Shown: piece by piece, positions 25,501 through 33,169 of the stretch
Numbering within the stretch: position 1 is the stretch's first letter
Layout: each line of letters begins with the position of its first letter
DNA from: Beroe forskalii
Lineage: Eukaryota > Ctenophora > Nuda > Beroida > Beroidae
Direction of reading: 5' to 3'
DNA length: 64,000 nucleotides
NCBI GenBank assembly: GCA_011033025.1
Contig: WFMF01000051.1
Coordinates: forward strand, 702,215-766,214
Position numbers and translations under genes: made by a program
The notes under the pieces: model-generated
What the model was told of the DNA's origin: nothing
The model's database searches: none
Seen by the model: the letters and a program-made list of their open reading frames with translations, nothing else

Positions 25501-28500
25501 CAAGTATGGAATGCAACACCACATGGCAGGCATATAACTCACCTGGAGGAGTACTTTGAGCCCGAACAAGACAGCGGAGAATCCTGCAGCACAGGTGTGA
25601 AGATGGGCAGGACCGAAGAGCTGCGCTGCACAGTACTGAATAGCACAGTACACCGCGCTGGATCCAACAAGGAGCGTCCCTAGCAGAGCCGCAAACTTAC
25701 CGCTACCCACTCTGGGTTCTAACTGAGGGCAGTGGAAGGTGCGTGGGTGGAGGAGTAAGTGAGTGAAGGAGTGGCTGGGTGAAGAAGTGGCTGGGTGAAG
25801 AAGTGGCTGGGTGAAGAAGTGGCTGGGTGAAGAAGTGAGTGGAGAAGAAATGAGTGGGTGAAGAAGTTAGTGGGTGAAGAAGTGACTGGGTGAAGAAGTG
25901 ACTGTGTGAAGAAGTGAGTTGGGGTGTGTGAACAGGTTAGCACACCGTTGAGAAAATGACAGTAGAAATTGGACCAATTGAGGAATGTGCATGAAATGGA
26001 TAGACGATGAGACGTGAAACTGAATAAGGCAGGTGTCGCCACCTCGAAAAATGAGAATTCTTCTGAAATTTCCGATCGCGCGGCGCCAGAGTTCATGAAT
26101 CCGCCGAATTACCGGCAAATTACCGGCATGTAACAAAAACGTGACAAAAACGTGACAAAGCAAAATGACGAGTTTCTGTCTACTTTGACTCACTTTAGTG
26201 ATAAGATATCATAGTAGGAGGTCCTTAGACACTGTCTGAGCCGTTTTAGAGTCAATGATGACAGAGTGATGACATGATGACATCATGGTGACACAAAGAA
26301 TAAATTTTCAAAAATTTTCCAAATTTGTTAGGAATCACTTTTAAACCGTCCAGAATGTCAAAGTAAGTCATAAAAACATGATTCTGATCCAAAATTTTCG
26401 ATTTTGTCAGGTAATATTGCGATATTGACATAACCTGAAAATACAGTAAAAAAACGAAAAATCGGTCATCACGGACGAAAAATCGACTTTTTTGTTAAGA
26501 TGTCGATTTATTTCTTCTAGTAAACATTCAACTGACGTGCCTGCAAATTTGGTGTGGTTATCTAATCCAGAACTCGAGATATGACACTTGTCACCATTTT
26601 CATGACCTGAGAGTATCCGCCAAATTACCGGCACTTGTAACAAAATGTGACAAAATTGAAATGCGTGTTTCTGGGTGTTTCAACATGTTCTGGTGATTTT
26701 ATGTGATCAAATATGATTGCTGATGGCCATTAGATACTGCTTCAACCATCTTGAGGCCTCTATTCCTGAAAATGGTGATGCGGTGACACCAAGATGACAC
26801 CCTGACACCCATTTCAAAAATTCTCCAAATTTGGTTGAAGCAGTATCTAATGGCCATCAGCAATCATATTTGATCACATAAAATCACCAGAACATGTTGA
26901 AACACCCAGAAACACGCATTTCAATTTTGTCACATTTTGTTACAAGTGCCGGTAATTTGGCGGATACTCTCAGGTCATGAAAATGGTGACAAGTGCCATA
27001 TCTCGACTTCTGCAATAGATAGCCACACCAAATTTTGCAGGCATGTCAATTTCATGGTAACTAAAAGATATAAATCAGCAGCCATTCAAAAATTACATTT
27101 TCAGGTCTTTTATGGCCCTTTTTTGATTTTCAGCTGATGTGACACTGTATTTTCAGGCTGAGTCAAGATCGAAAATTTGGTAAACAAAACCGATTATTTC
27201 TTTATTTCCATTCAAAATCATGTTTTTGTGACTTAGTTTGACTTTCTGAACGGATTTAAAGTGATTCCGAACAAATTTGGAGAATTTTTGAAATGGGTGT
27301 CATTTTGGTGTCACCGCGTCACCGTTTTCAGGAATAGAGTATAGAGGCCTCAAGATGGTTGGAGCAGTATCTAATGGCCATCAGCAATCATATTTGATCA
27401 CATAAAATCACCAGAACATGTTGAAACACCCAGAAACACGCATTTCAATTTTGTCACATTTTGTTACAAGTGCCGGTAATTTGGCGGATACTCTCAGGTC
27501 ATGAAAATGGTGACAAGTGCCATATCTCGACTTCTGCAATAGATAGCCACACCAAATTTTGCAGGCATGTCAATTTCGTGGTAACTAAAAGATATAAATC
27601 AGCAGCCTTTCAAAAATTACATTTTCAGGTCTTTTATGGCCCTTTTTTGATTTTCAGCTGATGTGACACTGTATTTTCAGGCTAAGGCAAGATCGAAAAT
27701 TTGGTAAACAAAACCGATTATTTTCATTCAAAATCATGTTTTTGTGACTTACTTTGACATTCTGAACGGGTTTAAAGTTATTCCGAACAAATTTGGAGAA
27801 TTTTTGAAATGGGTGTCAGGGTGTCATCTTGGTGTCACCGCGTCACCATTTTCAGGAATAGTGGCCTCAAGATGGTTGAAGCAGTATCTAATGGCCATCA
27901 GCAATCATATTTGATGACATAAAATCACCAGAACATGTTGAAACACCCAGAAACACGCATTTTAATTTTGTCACATTTTGTTACAAGTGCCGGTAATTTG
28001 GCGGATACTCTCAGGTCATGAAAATGGTGACAAGTGCCATATCTCGACTTCTGCAATAGATAGTCACATCAAATTTTGCAGGCATGTCAATTTCATAGTA
28101 ACTAGAAGATATAAATCGCCAGCTTCACAAAATAGTCGTTTTTTCGTCTAAAATGGCCGATTTTTTTTTGTTTTAAGCTGGTTTTCCGTCTATGTCAATA
28201 TCACAATATTACCTGACAAAATCGAAAATTATGAGACAAAATCAAGTTTTTATGACTTTTTGTGACCAACTAAACGGTTTTCAAGTCATTTCGAACAAAT
28301 TTGGAACTTTTTGAAAATTTATTTTTTTGAGTCATCATGATGTCATTATGTCATCACTGTGTCATCACCGATTCTAAAATGATTCAGACAGTGTCAAATG
28401 AAATCCTACTATCTAATCTGGTTGTTTGGAACCAACAAAACAGGTTAAATGACCCAAAAACACAACTTTCTATTTTGTCACAAGTGCCGGTAATTCGGGG

Positions 28501-30529
28501 GATTCATCTACTGCGGCGCCATGTACGTAGGTGAATATACTGTTAAATCAGTATCACACGCGTACAAATTGTGGTTTTGTGGAAATTTCAGACACCGGTC
28601 TCAGAGGTGGCGACACCTCAGTCACGCAGCCAATTGCTTGATGCCATATCTTTCAGGCGTAACGTGCTTGGTAAGCAAGCACTTAATTAGGAAACTACCT
28701 GTGTTCCTTTGTAGATGAAGGATGCCATGTTGTAATACAGATGCATGTCACTGAGATGATAAAATCCTGAAATAGGTCTTAAGTAATCACATATACACCA
28801 ATATAGATTCCATCGTTGCTGAAATAAGCATGATATTACATTTAAACTGACGCAGTTATTATCATCAGAAGTGAATTAGATTAGTAGATTGCCCACACGT
28901 ACCCACACGTACCCACACGTAGGCATTGACCTGCAGCGCAAGATTTTACCTCGACCGGTAACTCACATGCTGATGTAAACTACAGCACGATTTTAGGATC
29001 CTGTAAATCAGCTCATAACATCACATATGTCTTACCAGACAAGACGAGTCTGGAGTATTCCCTCCACACGACTACTCCCTTATAACTGATACAAATGTCC
29101 TGGACATTGGGCAGGGAGACATCAAACAGCTCGGGAACATGGAGGTAGACACCTGGAGATAGACATGGGGGTAGCACTCAGGGGTTATGTCTGTAAATGG
29201 TATTGAATGGAGAAAACCTCTTTGAAGTATTTAATCCTTGTGTTACCTATGTATGTTCCCATTTCAAGATTATTATTCAAGTTTCAGATTATGTAATCAA
29301 CAGCATAAATCGAAAACATCATTTCCATTAAAATCACTAAGATTTTTGTATCTTCTGTTGTTAGTTATTAATGAAGACAAAGTCATTATTAGGGGTTTTG
29401 AGCGATTCGTCACCCAAAAAGAATACAAAATTTCAGGGCACATCGGTCAACCCTGCGTATGCAGTAGATTGGCCAATGGGCAGCCTGCCGAGCATTTTTC
29501 CTTTGACTGGCTGACTGCAGCTAGCTAGCAGCCAAACGAACGTAATTTAACGATCGATCGAGCTAGAACGTACGAAATATATTATTTAAAAAGGGTTGCC
29601 GCGCATAAAATCTACATTGCGCGAAAAAAGAAAAAGCGTGAAACGAAAAGTTATCGCAAAAACGTCATCGCTGCCCACGCAAAATTTTACAATAATAAAA
29701 TTGGAAAATTTTTGTCACATCGAGTGGCCACAACATTTTTGGGAGCTTACATACAAAATTTTAGATTTGGAGTTGTAAGTTACAGTTGCAATAACCTCTA
29801 AGCTTTCAGCTCTATCTGGAAAACGACAAGGGCCGTGAGACCCGAGTAGGAGTGAATTATGGTGCTTGATCGGGGCGGATTCCGGTTCCATGATCTCAGC
29901 AGTGATTATATACCATCGAATGTGAACTTGGTAACACTCTTCCATAATTTTATTAGTCATTATTCAATGGGGCTGGCAAGTGAGGGAGCCCGTGTATCGG
30001 AGTTATACAGCCCAAGGTTTGGTGGAGCCTGGCATGGTGAAGCCCGGCAATGAGGTGAGTCTGGTATGGGCGAGGTTGAGTATAGAGGTGAGCCCAAAAA
30101 AATTGGGTAAGCCCTAGATCCAGGGGAGCGGTGTAAAAGGGAACCTGAGATTAGAAGTGATCCCTTGTGAAGGGGAAGCCTCTGTACGGGTGTCGCTGTT
30201 AAACGTGATCCCGGGAATAGGGGGAGCATTAATGCCACCCCCTATTCCCGGGCTCCAATACCCCCATCTCAGCTTCTCGTCAACCATGTAAATTATAGTA
30301 TACGGTCACCACTCCGCAATGTAACTTAATTCAATATTCCATTCAGGTGTATGAAACGGTGATTAATAATCAAGGAGTTACCGATGTTAGTGAGAAGGGT
30401 GATGAGGGTAACAAGAGGGATTCTGTCGATTCCGAACTGGAATATCTGCAGGGCGAGCAAGAGCACTCCGAGGTTTTGTCTTGACCCTCCTCTGTGGTGC
30501 CTGCCTCGTCCTCTAAAGCCATGGAACAT
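4207..30529 (-). CDS. RHBDD1: RHBDD1/RHBDL4-type rhomboid protease, complete gene (seven coding exons)
   Basis: Joined exons, in order: 30382-30529, 29036-29152, 28699-28766, 25543-25722, 19998-20115, 19624-19837, 4207-4504. Every junction is GT-AG and every phase matches. The product is an ER membrane rhomboid intramembrane serine protease. Visible hallmarks are the N-terminal helix NLGVLLLALQIFQFGIDRIP, the loop segment MHLYYNMASFIYKG, the catalytic serine in GFSAVLFGLK, the catalytic histidine in FVGHLAG, a ubiquitin-interacting motif EVQEAIRRSLQDD, and a basic C-terminal EIRRRRVMHFQ like the p97/VCP-binding tail of RHBDD1. In vertebrates this family clips ubiquitinated membrane clients for ER-associated degradation; UIM and p97 motif support the same role here. 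The introns hold a 5.2 kb palindrome, a 2.6 kb inverted-repeat element and, in the last one, a whole GPCR gene. No stop or frameshift was seen in the joined frame. Confidence 0.92.
4613..4705. repeat. Hairpin repeat R2, copy 1
   Basis: It contains AAGAATTGCGCCTGCAGGC and, inverted, GTATGCAGGCGC, ending in a CCCTCCCC run. The same arrangement in reverse orientation occurs at about 12655-12735. It directly adjoins the right copy of repeat R1, so R1 and R2 may be parts of one element. Confidence 0.6.
4715..5123. repeat. Inverted-repeat family R1, right copy
   Basis: Reverse-complement partner of 1071-1490 with the same GGCCTTCGGCC hairpins and the same ends. It lies in the last intron of the rhomboid gene. 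Confidence 0.8.
5124..6260. other. Gene-free intronic stretch with one shared hairpin block
   Basis: No exon recognised. At about 5958-6020 there is a block with CCAACCCTCCTCATTGCC and CAAAAAGGCCAATGGGGAGG whose inverted copy sits at about 11730-11795. The two copies flank most of LINE-A. The rest is unremarkable AT-rich DNA with a CG-dinucleotide patch near 5850 (gcgcgcgcgc). Confidence 0.5.
6267..6757 (-). pseudogene. GPCR last exon: end of ECL2, TM5-TM7
   Basis: Acceptor aatcaatcag at 6758, stop TAA at 6267-6269. GYYGNTGLCIHN corresponds to the conserved F-Y-G-x-x-G-x-C of relaxin-receptor-like ECL2; then TM5 (LTLILGSVIATYTSIL), TM6 (ILMIGSELLCWIPFIFTILL, with the CWxP signature) and TM7 (ALIFIPLNSLLNPVFYS, the NPxxY motif as NPVFY). 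The exon itself is undamaged. The LINE-A tail ends at the acceptor. Confidence 0.8.
6937..10681 (-). pseudogene. LINE-A ORF2: PHD-like zinc finger, EEP endonuclease, reverse transcriptase (frameshifted)
   Basis: Three overlapping frames (9716-10681, 8287-9753, 6937-8196). The first has two Cys/His clusters (CEKC..CTVC..HLSC..CGEC and CFAC..CDFC..HAKC..CTRC) of PHD type, then the endonuclease start SIFSLNIRSLSNKV, LLNETN and GKGGGLAIYVN. The second has VYRSPS, AGDFNQD, LIDHVYTSN, LSDHLATHT and the RT start NYRPISLL. The third has LLLIDFSKAFDLVEH, GVPQGSILGPLLFIVYINDI and LYADDANIIL. Frameshifts lie near 9740, 8320 and 8200. RT motifs place it in the CR1/L2-like non-LTR group; no RNase H is seen. 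Confidence 0.88.
10690..12810. other. Non-coding spacer inside LINE-A with inserted repeats
   Basis: No coding signal. It contains a degenerate short-period repeat around AATGCTTAAAAATGC (about 11395-11690), an inverted copy of the hairpin block at 5958-6020 (about 11730-11795), and an inverted copy of repeat R2 (about 12655-12735). Functional LINEs of this type have ORF1 and ORF2 close together (215 bp in LINE-B), so most of this stretch is probably later insertion. Confidence 0.5.
12820..13434 (-). pseudogene. LINE-A ORF1 C-terminal part: SGNH hydrolase
   Basis: Begins LLLTDSIL (block I, with T in place of the G of GDS), then IISAGINDLSCYG (block III, G-x-N-D) and KEDRRGIHITWQAR (block V region; the D-x-x-H is degraded or shifted). 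The SGNH/GDSL fold is an esterase family known in ORF1 of CR1-type LINEs. It is separated from the AlkB part by frameshifts between 13434 and 13600. Confidence 0.75.
13594..14726 (-). pseudogene. LINE-A ORF1 N-terminal part: disordered region plus AlkB-like dioxygenase
   Basis: Two frames (14259-14726 and 13594-14262) meet near 14260. The first is Pro/Ser/Gly-rich. The second has a short helix, then the AlkB core: TAYFGSIGYSYGRVKHEPAP (substrate-lid region), IPLHNDDEEQI (metal-binding H-x-D), YTISVGNDRYLTL and HGSVYSMSRDSQST. The distal histidine and arginine are recognisable only in shifted frames (KHGMLPQD and SLGFRKL), so the enzyme is dead. The order matches ORF1 of LINE-B. Confidence 0.8.
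14838..14938. repeat. Four direct 25-bp repeats
   Basis: Four near-identical tandem copies of a 25-base unit containing AATATGAAAAGATAAAATCA, without spacers. They lie in the GPCR intron, about 60 bp inside the donor at 14999 and next to the 5' end of LINE-A. They could be part of the LINE 5' UTR or a local expansion. Confidence 0.9.
15000..15815 (-). pseudogene. GPCR exon: LDLa modules, TM1-TM4, with in-frame stop in TM4
   Basis: Acceptor tccgtag, donor GTATGT in phase 1, matching the next exon. Two LDLa-type repeats (CDRVVDCKSGADEIGC and CDHSKDCTNGADECGTC) precede TM1 (STGMIAILIITMNSIQIF), TM2 (IYLINLFFHDLVMGLYL), TM3 (GSLLTIALISHTRWV) and TM4. The frame is open from 15815 to 15000 except for TAA at 15142-15144, after VTLLNLIN; the helix continues as SHSFLPLLPV beyond it. 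A CAA-to-TAA change would explain it. No acceptable mini-intron spans the stop. Confidence 0.75.
15903..16495. repeat. 133-bp minisatellite (about 4.5 copies)
   Basis: The unit runs GGGCGTGGCCTCCCACGCCC, a GACCCAATAATTCGGACAAA block, TTCATCATAAGCAACTCAAT and a GCGAAGGAATTTTGAAA segment. GGGCGTGGCC starts recur at about 16060, 16194, 16327 and 16459. It fills a GPCR intron. Confidence 0.88.
16657..16950 (-). pseudogene. GPCR ectodomain segment 2
   Basis: It reads from a CAVGSRVF-type stretch through FLDNPLSISLFCKTNCSHVP to DILCG, where a GTAATC donor (phase 1) follows. It is Cys-rich and extracellular. The left border is uncertain because of the frame change near 16950. The following intron (16656 to 15816) is mostly a 133-bp minisatellite. 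Confidence 0.6.
16957..17481 (-). pseudogene. GPCR exon 1: signal peptide, ectodomain, first LDLa
   Basis: It starts with a hydrophobic leader (FGIIFLLKLVSSGNIVF) typical of a signal peptide and reads 175 codons to a possible GTAAAC donor after SPR. An LDLa module (CRDGSGC...CDNIQDCLDGSDEC) lies at about residues 128-154. Downstream the frame must shift by one base to continue into the next segment. Confidence 0.7.
17490..19620. other. Gene-free part of the last RHBDD1 intron upstream of the GPCR
   Basis: No exon recognised on either strand. It should contain the promoter of the GPCR gene (minus strand, upstream of 17481) but no core motif stands out. Short GGGCCTGGGCCTGGG-like runs occur near 19200 and the phrase AGGTCTAGGTGATT recurs three times between 19230 and 19340. 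Confidence 0.4.
19624..19837 (-). CDS. RHBDD1: RHBDD1 coding exon 6
   Basis: Acceptor atttccag, donor GTGAGG (phase 2). It encodes the last membrane helix IITGLLISNGPLNFVL, then a Ser/Arg/Tyr-rich cytosolic tail (FGRQRYTSWGSG onward). The next coding exon is 15.1 kb away, beyond the nested GPCR gene; the phase-2 donor fits the phase of that exon exactly. Confidence 0.88.
19998..20115 (-). CDS. RHBDD1: RHBDD1 coding exon 5 with catalytic histidine
   Basis: Acceptor ctcctccag, donor GTAGAC, entering in phase 0 and leaving in phase 1. It encodes HRLFGIPIHMAYWSELIWIS and ends in FVGHLAG, the histidine of the Ser-His dyad. The giant palindrome at 20207-25446 lies 91 bp upstream in the intron. Confidence 0.9.
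20199..20206. repeat. Left target-site duplication AGCCAAGT
   Basis: The 8-mer AGCCAAGT directly precedes the left end (ATGGTGGCCGAGG) of the giant palindrome and is repeated at 25447-25454 right after its right end. Confidence 0.85.
20230..20660. repeat. Left AAAATAAAA-type low-complexity zone of the palindrome
   Basis: Purine-rich degenerate repeats of TCAAAATAAAA, GAAAATGAAA and AAAACCA type; the complementary pyrimidine-rich zone is at about 24810-25420. The two zones could form a very long imperfect stem. Confidence 0.8.
21900..22440. repeat. Left arm minisatellite (GCAGGTCTAGCGCC type)
   Basis: Imperfect tandem units of 16-17 bases alternating AATGCAGGT and AGCGCCGGTTT/AGCGCCAGTCT. 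The mirror-image array is at about 22880-23370. Confidence 0.85.
22440..22880. repeat. Central GGTTACC array of the palindrome
   Basis: About ten degenerate units of roughly 40-45 bases around ATGGTTACCGGTGGTAACTA and ACGTACGTTACC. GGTTACC, GTTACCAT and ACGTACGT are themselves short palindromes, so the loop of the giant hairpin is made of smaller hairpins. Confidence 0.85.
22880..23370. repeat. Right arm minisatellite
   Basis: Reverse-complement counterpart of 21900-22440, with AGACCTGCATTAAACCGGCG type units. Confidence 0.85.
25447..25454. repeat. Right target-site duplication AGCCAAGT
   Basis: Exact copy of 20199-20206. Confidence 0.85.
25543..25722 (-). CDS. RHBDD1: RHBDD1 coding exon 4 with catalytic serine
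   Basis: Acceptor gccctcag, donor GTGAGT, phases 0/0. It encodes LEPRVGSGKFAALLGTLLVG, an amphipathic segment, then the active-site motif GFSAVLFGLKVLLQ. The last 12 coding bases (GTACTCCTCCAG) occur again at the far end of the following intron, immediately before exon 5. Confidence 0.9.
25745..25925. repeat. 16-bp minisatellite
   Basis: About ten imperfect copies of GGCTGGGTGAAGAAGT / GAGTGGGTGAAGAAGT, just upstream of RHBDD1 exon 4 in the intron. Confidence 0.85.
26031..28618. mobile_element. Inverted-repeat element with internal 524-bp tandem units
   Basis: Ends are AGGTGTCGCCACCTC on the left and its reverse complement GAGGTGGCGACACCT on the right, with further inner matches (TCTGAAATTTCC, ATGAATCC-CCGAATTACCGG). 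Inside, a block containing AAGTGCCGGTAATTTGGCGG and GCCATATCTCGACTTCTGC occurs forward at about 26945, 27468 and 27990 (period about 524) and once inverted at about 26400-26640. No ORF of interest. It fills most of RHBDD1 intron 3. No confident TSD. Confidence 0.8.
28699..28766 (-). CDS. RHBDD1: RHBDD1 coding exon 3 (short)
   Basis: Acceptor tatttcag, donor GTAGTT; only 68 bp. It encodes FYHLSDMHLYYNMASFIYKG, the conserved HLYFNM loop of the rhomboid fold. It is easy to miss because no ORF of useful size covers it. An 81-bp gap separates it from the inverted-repeat element at 26031-28618. Confidence 0.88.
28888..28922. repeat. Short 10-bp repeat CCCACACGTA x3
   Basis: Three tandem copies of CCCACACGTA within RHBDD1 intron 2. 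The rest of the intron (28767-29035) shows nothing else. Confidence 0.7.
29036..29152 (-). CDS. RHBDD1: RHBDD1 coding exon 2
   Basis: Acceptor atctccag, donor GTAAGA. It encodes the L1-loop region including YKGVVVWREYSRLVLSG, which lines up with the conserved W-x-R-L-L-L-S segment of RHBDD1. It enters and leaves in phase 1. Confidence 0.88.
29153..30381. other. RHBDD1 intron 1
   Basis: No exon or transposon end recognised. Bases about 29985-30260 have a degenerate GAGCC-rich repeat and an inverted pair GGGAATAGGGGGAGC / CCCCCTATTCCCGGG around 30210-30255. Confidence 0.45.
30382..30529 (-). CDS. RHBDD1: RHBDD1 coding exon 1
   Basis: It starts at the ATG at 30529 and ends at a GTAACT donor (phase 1). 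It encodes a short basic leader (RGRGRHHRGGSRQ) followed by the first membrane helix of the rhomboid core. A 1.95 kb inverted-repeat element begins 213 bp upstream of the start codon, so the promoter is squeezed between them or lies within the repeat. Confidence 0.88.
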
Positions 30530-30733
30530 CGCTACCTGTCCAATAATGGCAGTAACGTGGAGAGGCGTTTATAGGTTTATAGTTGCTTTAATAATTTTAA
30601 TATAAATCTTAATATGATGACAGTGGACTATAGTAATGACAGTGTACTTTAGATACAGTTTGATTGCAACGTTATTACATTCCAGATGAAGTCGATATTT
30701 TTAACGTCTTACATTATACCTAATCACAGTATT

Positions 30734-30742
30734 AGGTGTTAG
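30734..30742. repeat. Left 9-bp target-site duplication AGGTGTTAG
   Basis: AGGTGTTAG precedes the left end of the element at 30743 and is repeated at 32693-32701. Confidence 0.8.
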
Positions 30743-31149
30743 GGTTGGGGGACGGAAGTTCGACAACCCGGAAGTTCGACAACCCAGAAGTTAGACACTG
30801 TCGAGCTTTAGGACTGTCGGACTTCAGTCTGTTGACGACCGGAAGTTCGACACCTGATCCCGCTGTCGAACTTCTGGCTGTCGGACTTCAGTCTGTTGAC
30901 GCCCGGAAGTTCGACAAGTTCACCACCTTTTCTTACTCTTCGAAGGGCCCTTTTAATGTTCAAGTGTTCAATAAGGCGACCTCACCAAGTTATATCGGAT
31001 AAAGTACTTGCATGCGCCCATTATTTAATGACTGTTGGTTATGTCATCTTTGATGAAGTTGATTAATCTTTCAGTTCTGTTTTTCATTAGGCTTTTGAGT
31101 TGGCGATTTGAGAACCGGTTAAAGTCTAAGGCTTTAGGCAGTCTGGAGA

Positions 31150-31345
31150 AACACCGACATTCCCTCGGCGAACCTAAGGCGGACTCACCCTAACCCTAAC
31201 CATAGCTCTATTTGTTACCTCAACTAGAACCCAAACACATACCCTAACCCTAATAATCATCCCAATCATTATCCTTCCCCGATTAGGTACTCCATAGGCC
31301 TGATAAAGCGAGTCCGCCTTAGGTCCGCCGAAGTCGGTGTTCCAC
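31150..31345. repeat. Inverted repeat around CCTAACCCTAACC
   Basis: AACACCGACATTCC...CCTAAGGCGGACTC is mirrored by GAGTCCGCCTTAGG...AAGTCGGTGTT about 130 bp later, with telomere-like CCTAACCCTAACC inside. Likely a small nested MITE. Confidence 0.65.
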
Positions 31346-31600
31346 CAGAACGAGTCGGCATGTGACCCTCGATAAGGGGGACAATAGAACTTGATGAGCG
31401 GTAAACGCTCGATGTGATGAGGTTGTTATCACCAGACACCAACCTCATCATGCTATCATGGTTCTGAGCACGAGTCGTGACGTGAACTGTGATAGGGATG
31501 ATTGACTGATTGACTGAACTTGTTAGCTTGTCTAATCGGTGAACTTTTGACTTTGCTTTGAATAGGCTGTCAGTACGATTCTTGAAGCAAAGGATTAGTA

Positions 31601-32060
31601 CAGTCAAATCTGGCAAAAAATAGCCAAAAAAGTGGACCAAGCGATTTTGCGTGGTTTCCATGGTTTTTCGCATGAAAAATCGATCTAGCAACTTTCCACA
31701 CCTCTCCGAGTTGTGGAGAGTGCCAAAAAATCGATTTTTAGCCGAGGCGCAGCCGACTGATATGGAAAAATCTTATCTCGGCTCAGAAAGATCGTAGACT
31801 TCATCTTGGGCGGAAAATGAGCATGTTTATATACAATTGTTAATAGATAATCATAAATGCTCTGAAATACTCAGGAACCGAGTTATAGGCCAAAACCCAT
31901 TTTTTGGGGCACCCGCATGGCCGCATGGCCTAATTTAGGCTATTTCTATATCTCGGCTCAGGAAGGTCATAGAGACTTCATCTTGGGCGGAAAGTGTGCG
32001 TAATGAGCATGTTTATATACAATCGTTAATATACATATTATGCTCTGAAATACTCAGGAA
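31601..32060. mobile_element. One-ended copy of the CAGTCAAATC (pogo/Tc1-like) element
   Basis: Begins TA-CAGTCAAATCTGGC, then CGATCTAGCAACTTTCC and GCGCAGCCGACTGA exactly as at both ends of 42459-45293, followed by two of the 172-bp modules (ATATCTCGGCTCAG). The other end is missing. Confidence 0.75.
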
Positions 32061-32692
32061 CCAGCAACTGTACATTGTTGGGATTGTTTAAGTAGTGCAT
32101 GGATTTGTTATCTTATTATATCAACTTATTATTATATTAACTTATCACATATCCATTATGATAACTTCTTGTCTGATTAGATCTATCGATATAAATCTCG
32201 CCAAAGCCTGTAATTACCTTTAGTATAAAGGGGCACTCAATGCAAAAGGCGAATCCCTTTTTAGTAAAGCTTAGAAAGGGTGTCGAACTTCTGGGTGTCG
32301 AACTTCAGTCTGTTGTCGACCGGAAGTTCGACACCCGATCCTGCTGTCGAGCTTTAGGACTGTCGGCCTTCAGTCTGTTGACGCCCGGAAGCTTAGAAAG
32401 GGTGTCGAACTTCAGTCTGTTGTCGACCGGAAGTTCGACACCCGATCCTGCTGTCGAGCTTTAGGACTGTCGGACTTCAGTCTGTTGACGCCCGGAAGCT
32501 TAGAAAGGGTGTCGAACTTCTGGGTGTCGAACTTCAGTCTGTTGTCGACCGGAAGTTCGACACCCGATCCTGCTGTCGAGCTTTAGGACTGTCGGACTTC
32601 AGTCTGTTGACGCCCGGAAGTTCGACAAGCAGTGAGAGTGTCTAACTTCTGGGTTGTCGAACTTCCGGGTGTCGAACTTCCGTCCCTGACCC

Positions 32693-32701
32693 AGGTGTTA
32701 G
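32693..32701. repeat. Right 9-bp target-site duplication AGGTGTTAG
   Basis: Exact copy of 30734-30742. Confidence 0.8.
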
Positions 32702-33169
32702 TTAGCTTACTAGCTACAACACAATTGTGATAGAGCATAACGAATATCTAATGAAGTATTGATACCTGTAATTATTTTAATATTTTGCAATTAATACTAT
32801 TACTATAGATAATAGAAACACAAGAATAAAATTAAATATTTGTTTTATACAGTTATGGTATTATTAAATCAAACATAACGCAGAAAATTTTGAATCATGT
32901 CAACTATTGCACTATCTTCACGAATATCATAATAAATGTTATTCTTTGAATTTAGAATAATTATATTTTCTGACGTTTATTGCAGGAAGATCAAAATGAT
33001 CTATTAGAAAATAAAATAAAATATGAACAGTGAGATTTTTATTTTCATTATAAAGTTTGATTATGAGGTAAGAAATATGCTGAAAATAATTGATAGAAAT
33101 AAGGTAATTTTGCCTCCGTAATTGTTTAATGCAGATATAAATCAACAACTCCTATTCAATCATCCATCA
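32702..33169. other. AT-rich intergenic stretch 3' of the ALKBH3-like gene
   Basis: No coding or repeat signal. It should contain the 3' UTR of the ALKBH3-like gene on the minus strand; several AATAAA-like hexamers (for example at minus strand near 33010) are possible polyadenylation signals. Confidence 0.4.

Larger units (their letters stand above)
30743..32692. mobile_element. MULE-like non-autonomous element with AAGTTCGACA arrays
   Basis: The left end GGTTGGGGGACGGAAGTTCG and right end (reverse complement GGGTCAGGGACGGAAGTTCG) are flanked by a 9-bp TSD, the length typical of Mutator-like elements. Both subterminal regions (30760-30925 and about 32275-32680) are packed with AAGTTCGACA / TGTCGAACTTC in both orientations, with a GTCTGTTGACG spacer and a repeated unit of about 115 bp on the right. 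It holds nested repeats at about 31150-31345 and 31601-32060. No transposase. It lies just upstream of RHBDD1. Confidence 0.82.

Noticed and set aside
25414..25542. Extension of the ORF past RHBDD1 exon 4
   Set aside because: A strong GTGAGT donor after VLLQ and the phase match to exon 5 show that the remaining codons are intron.
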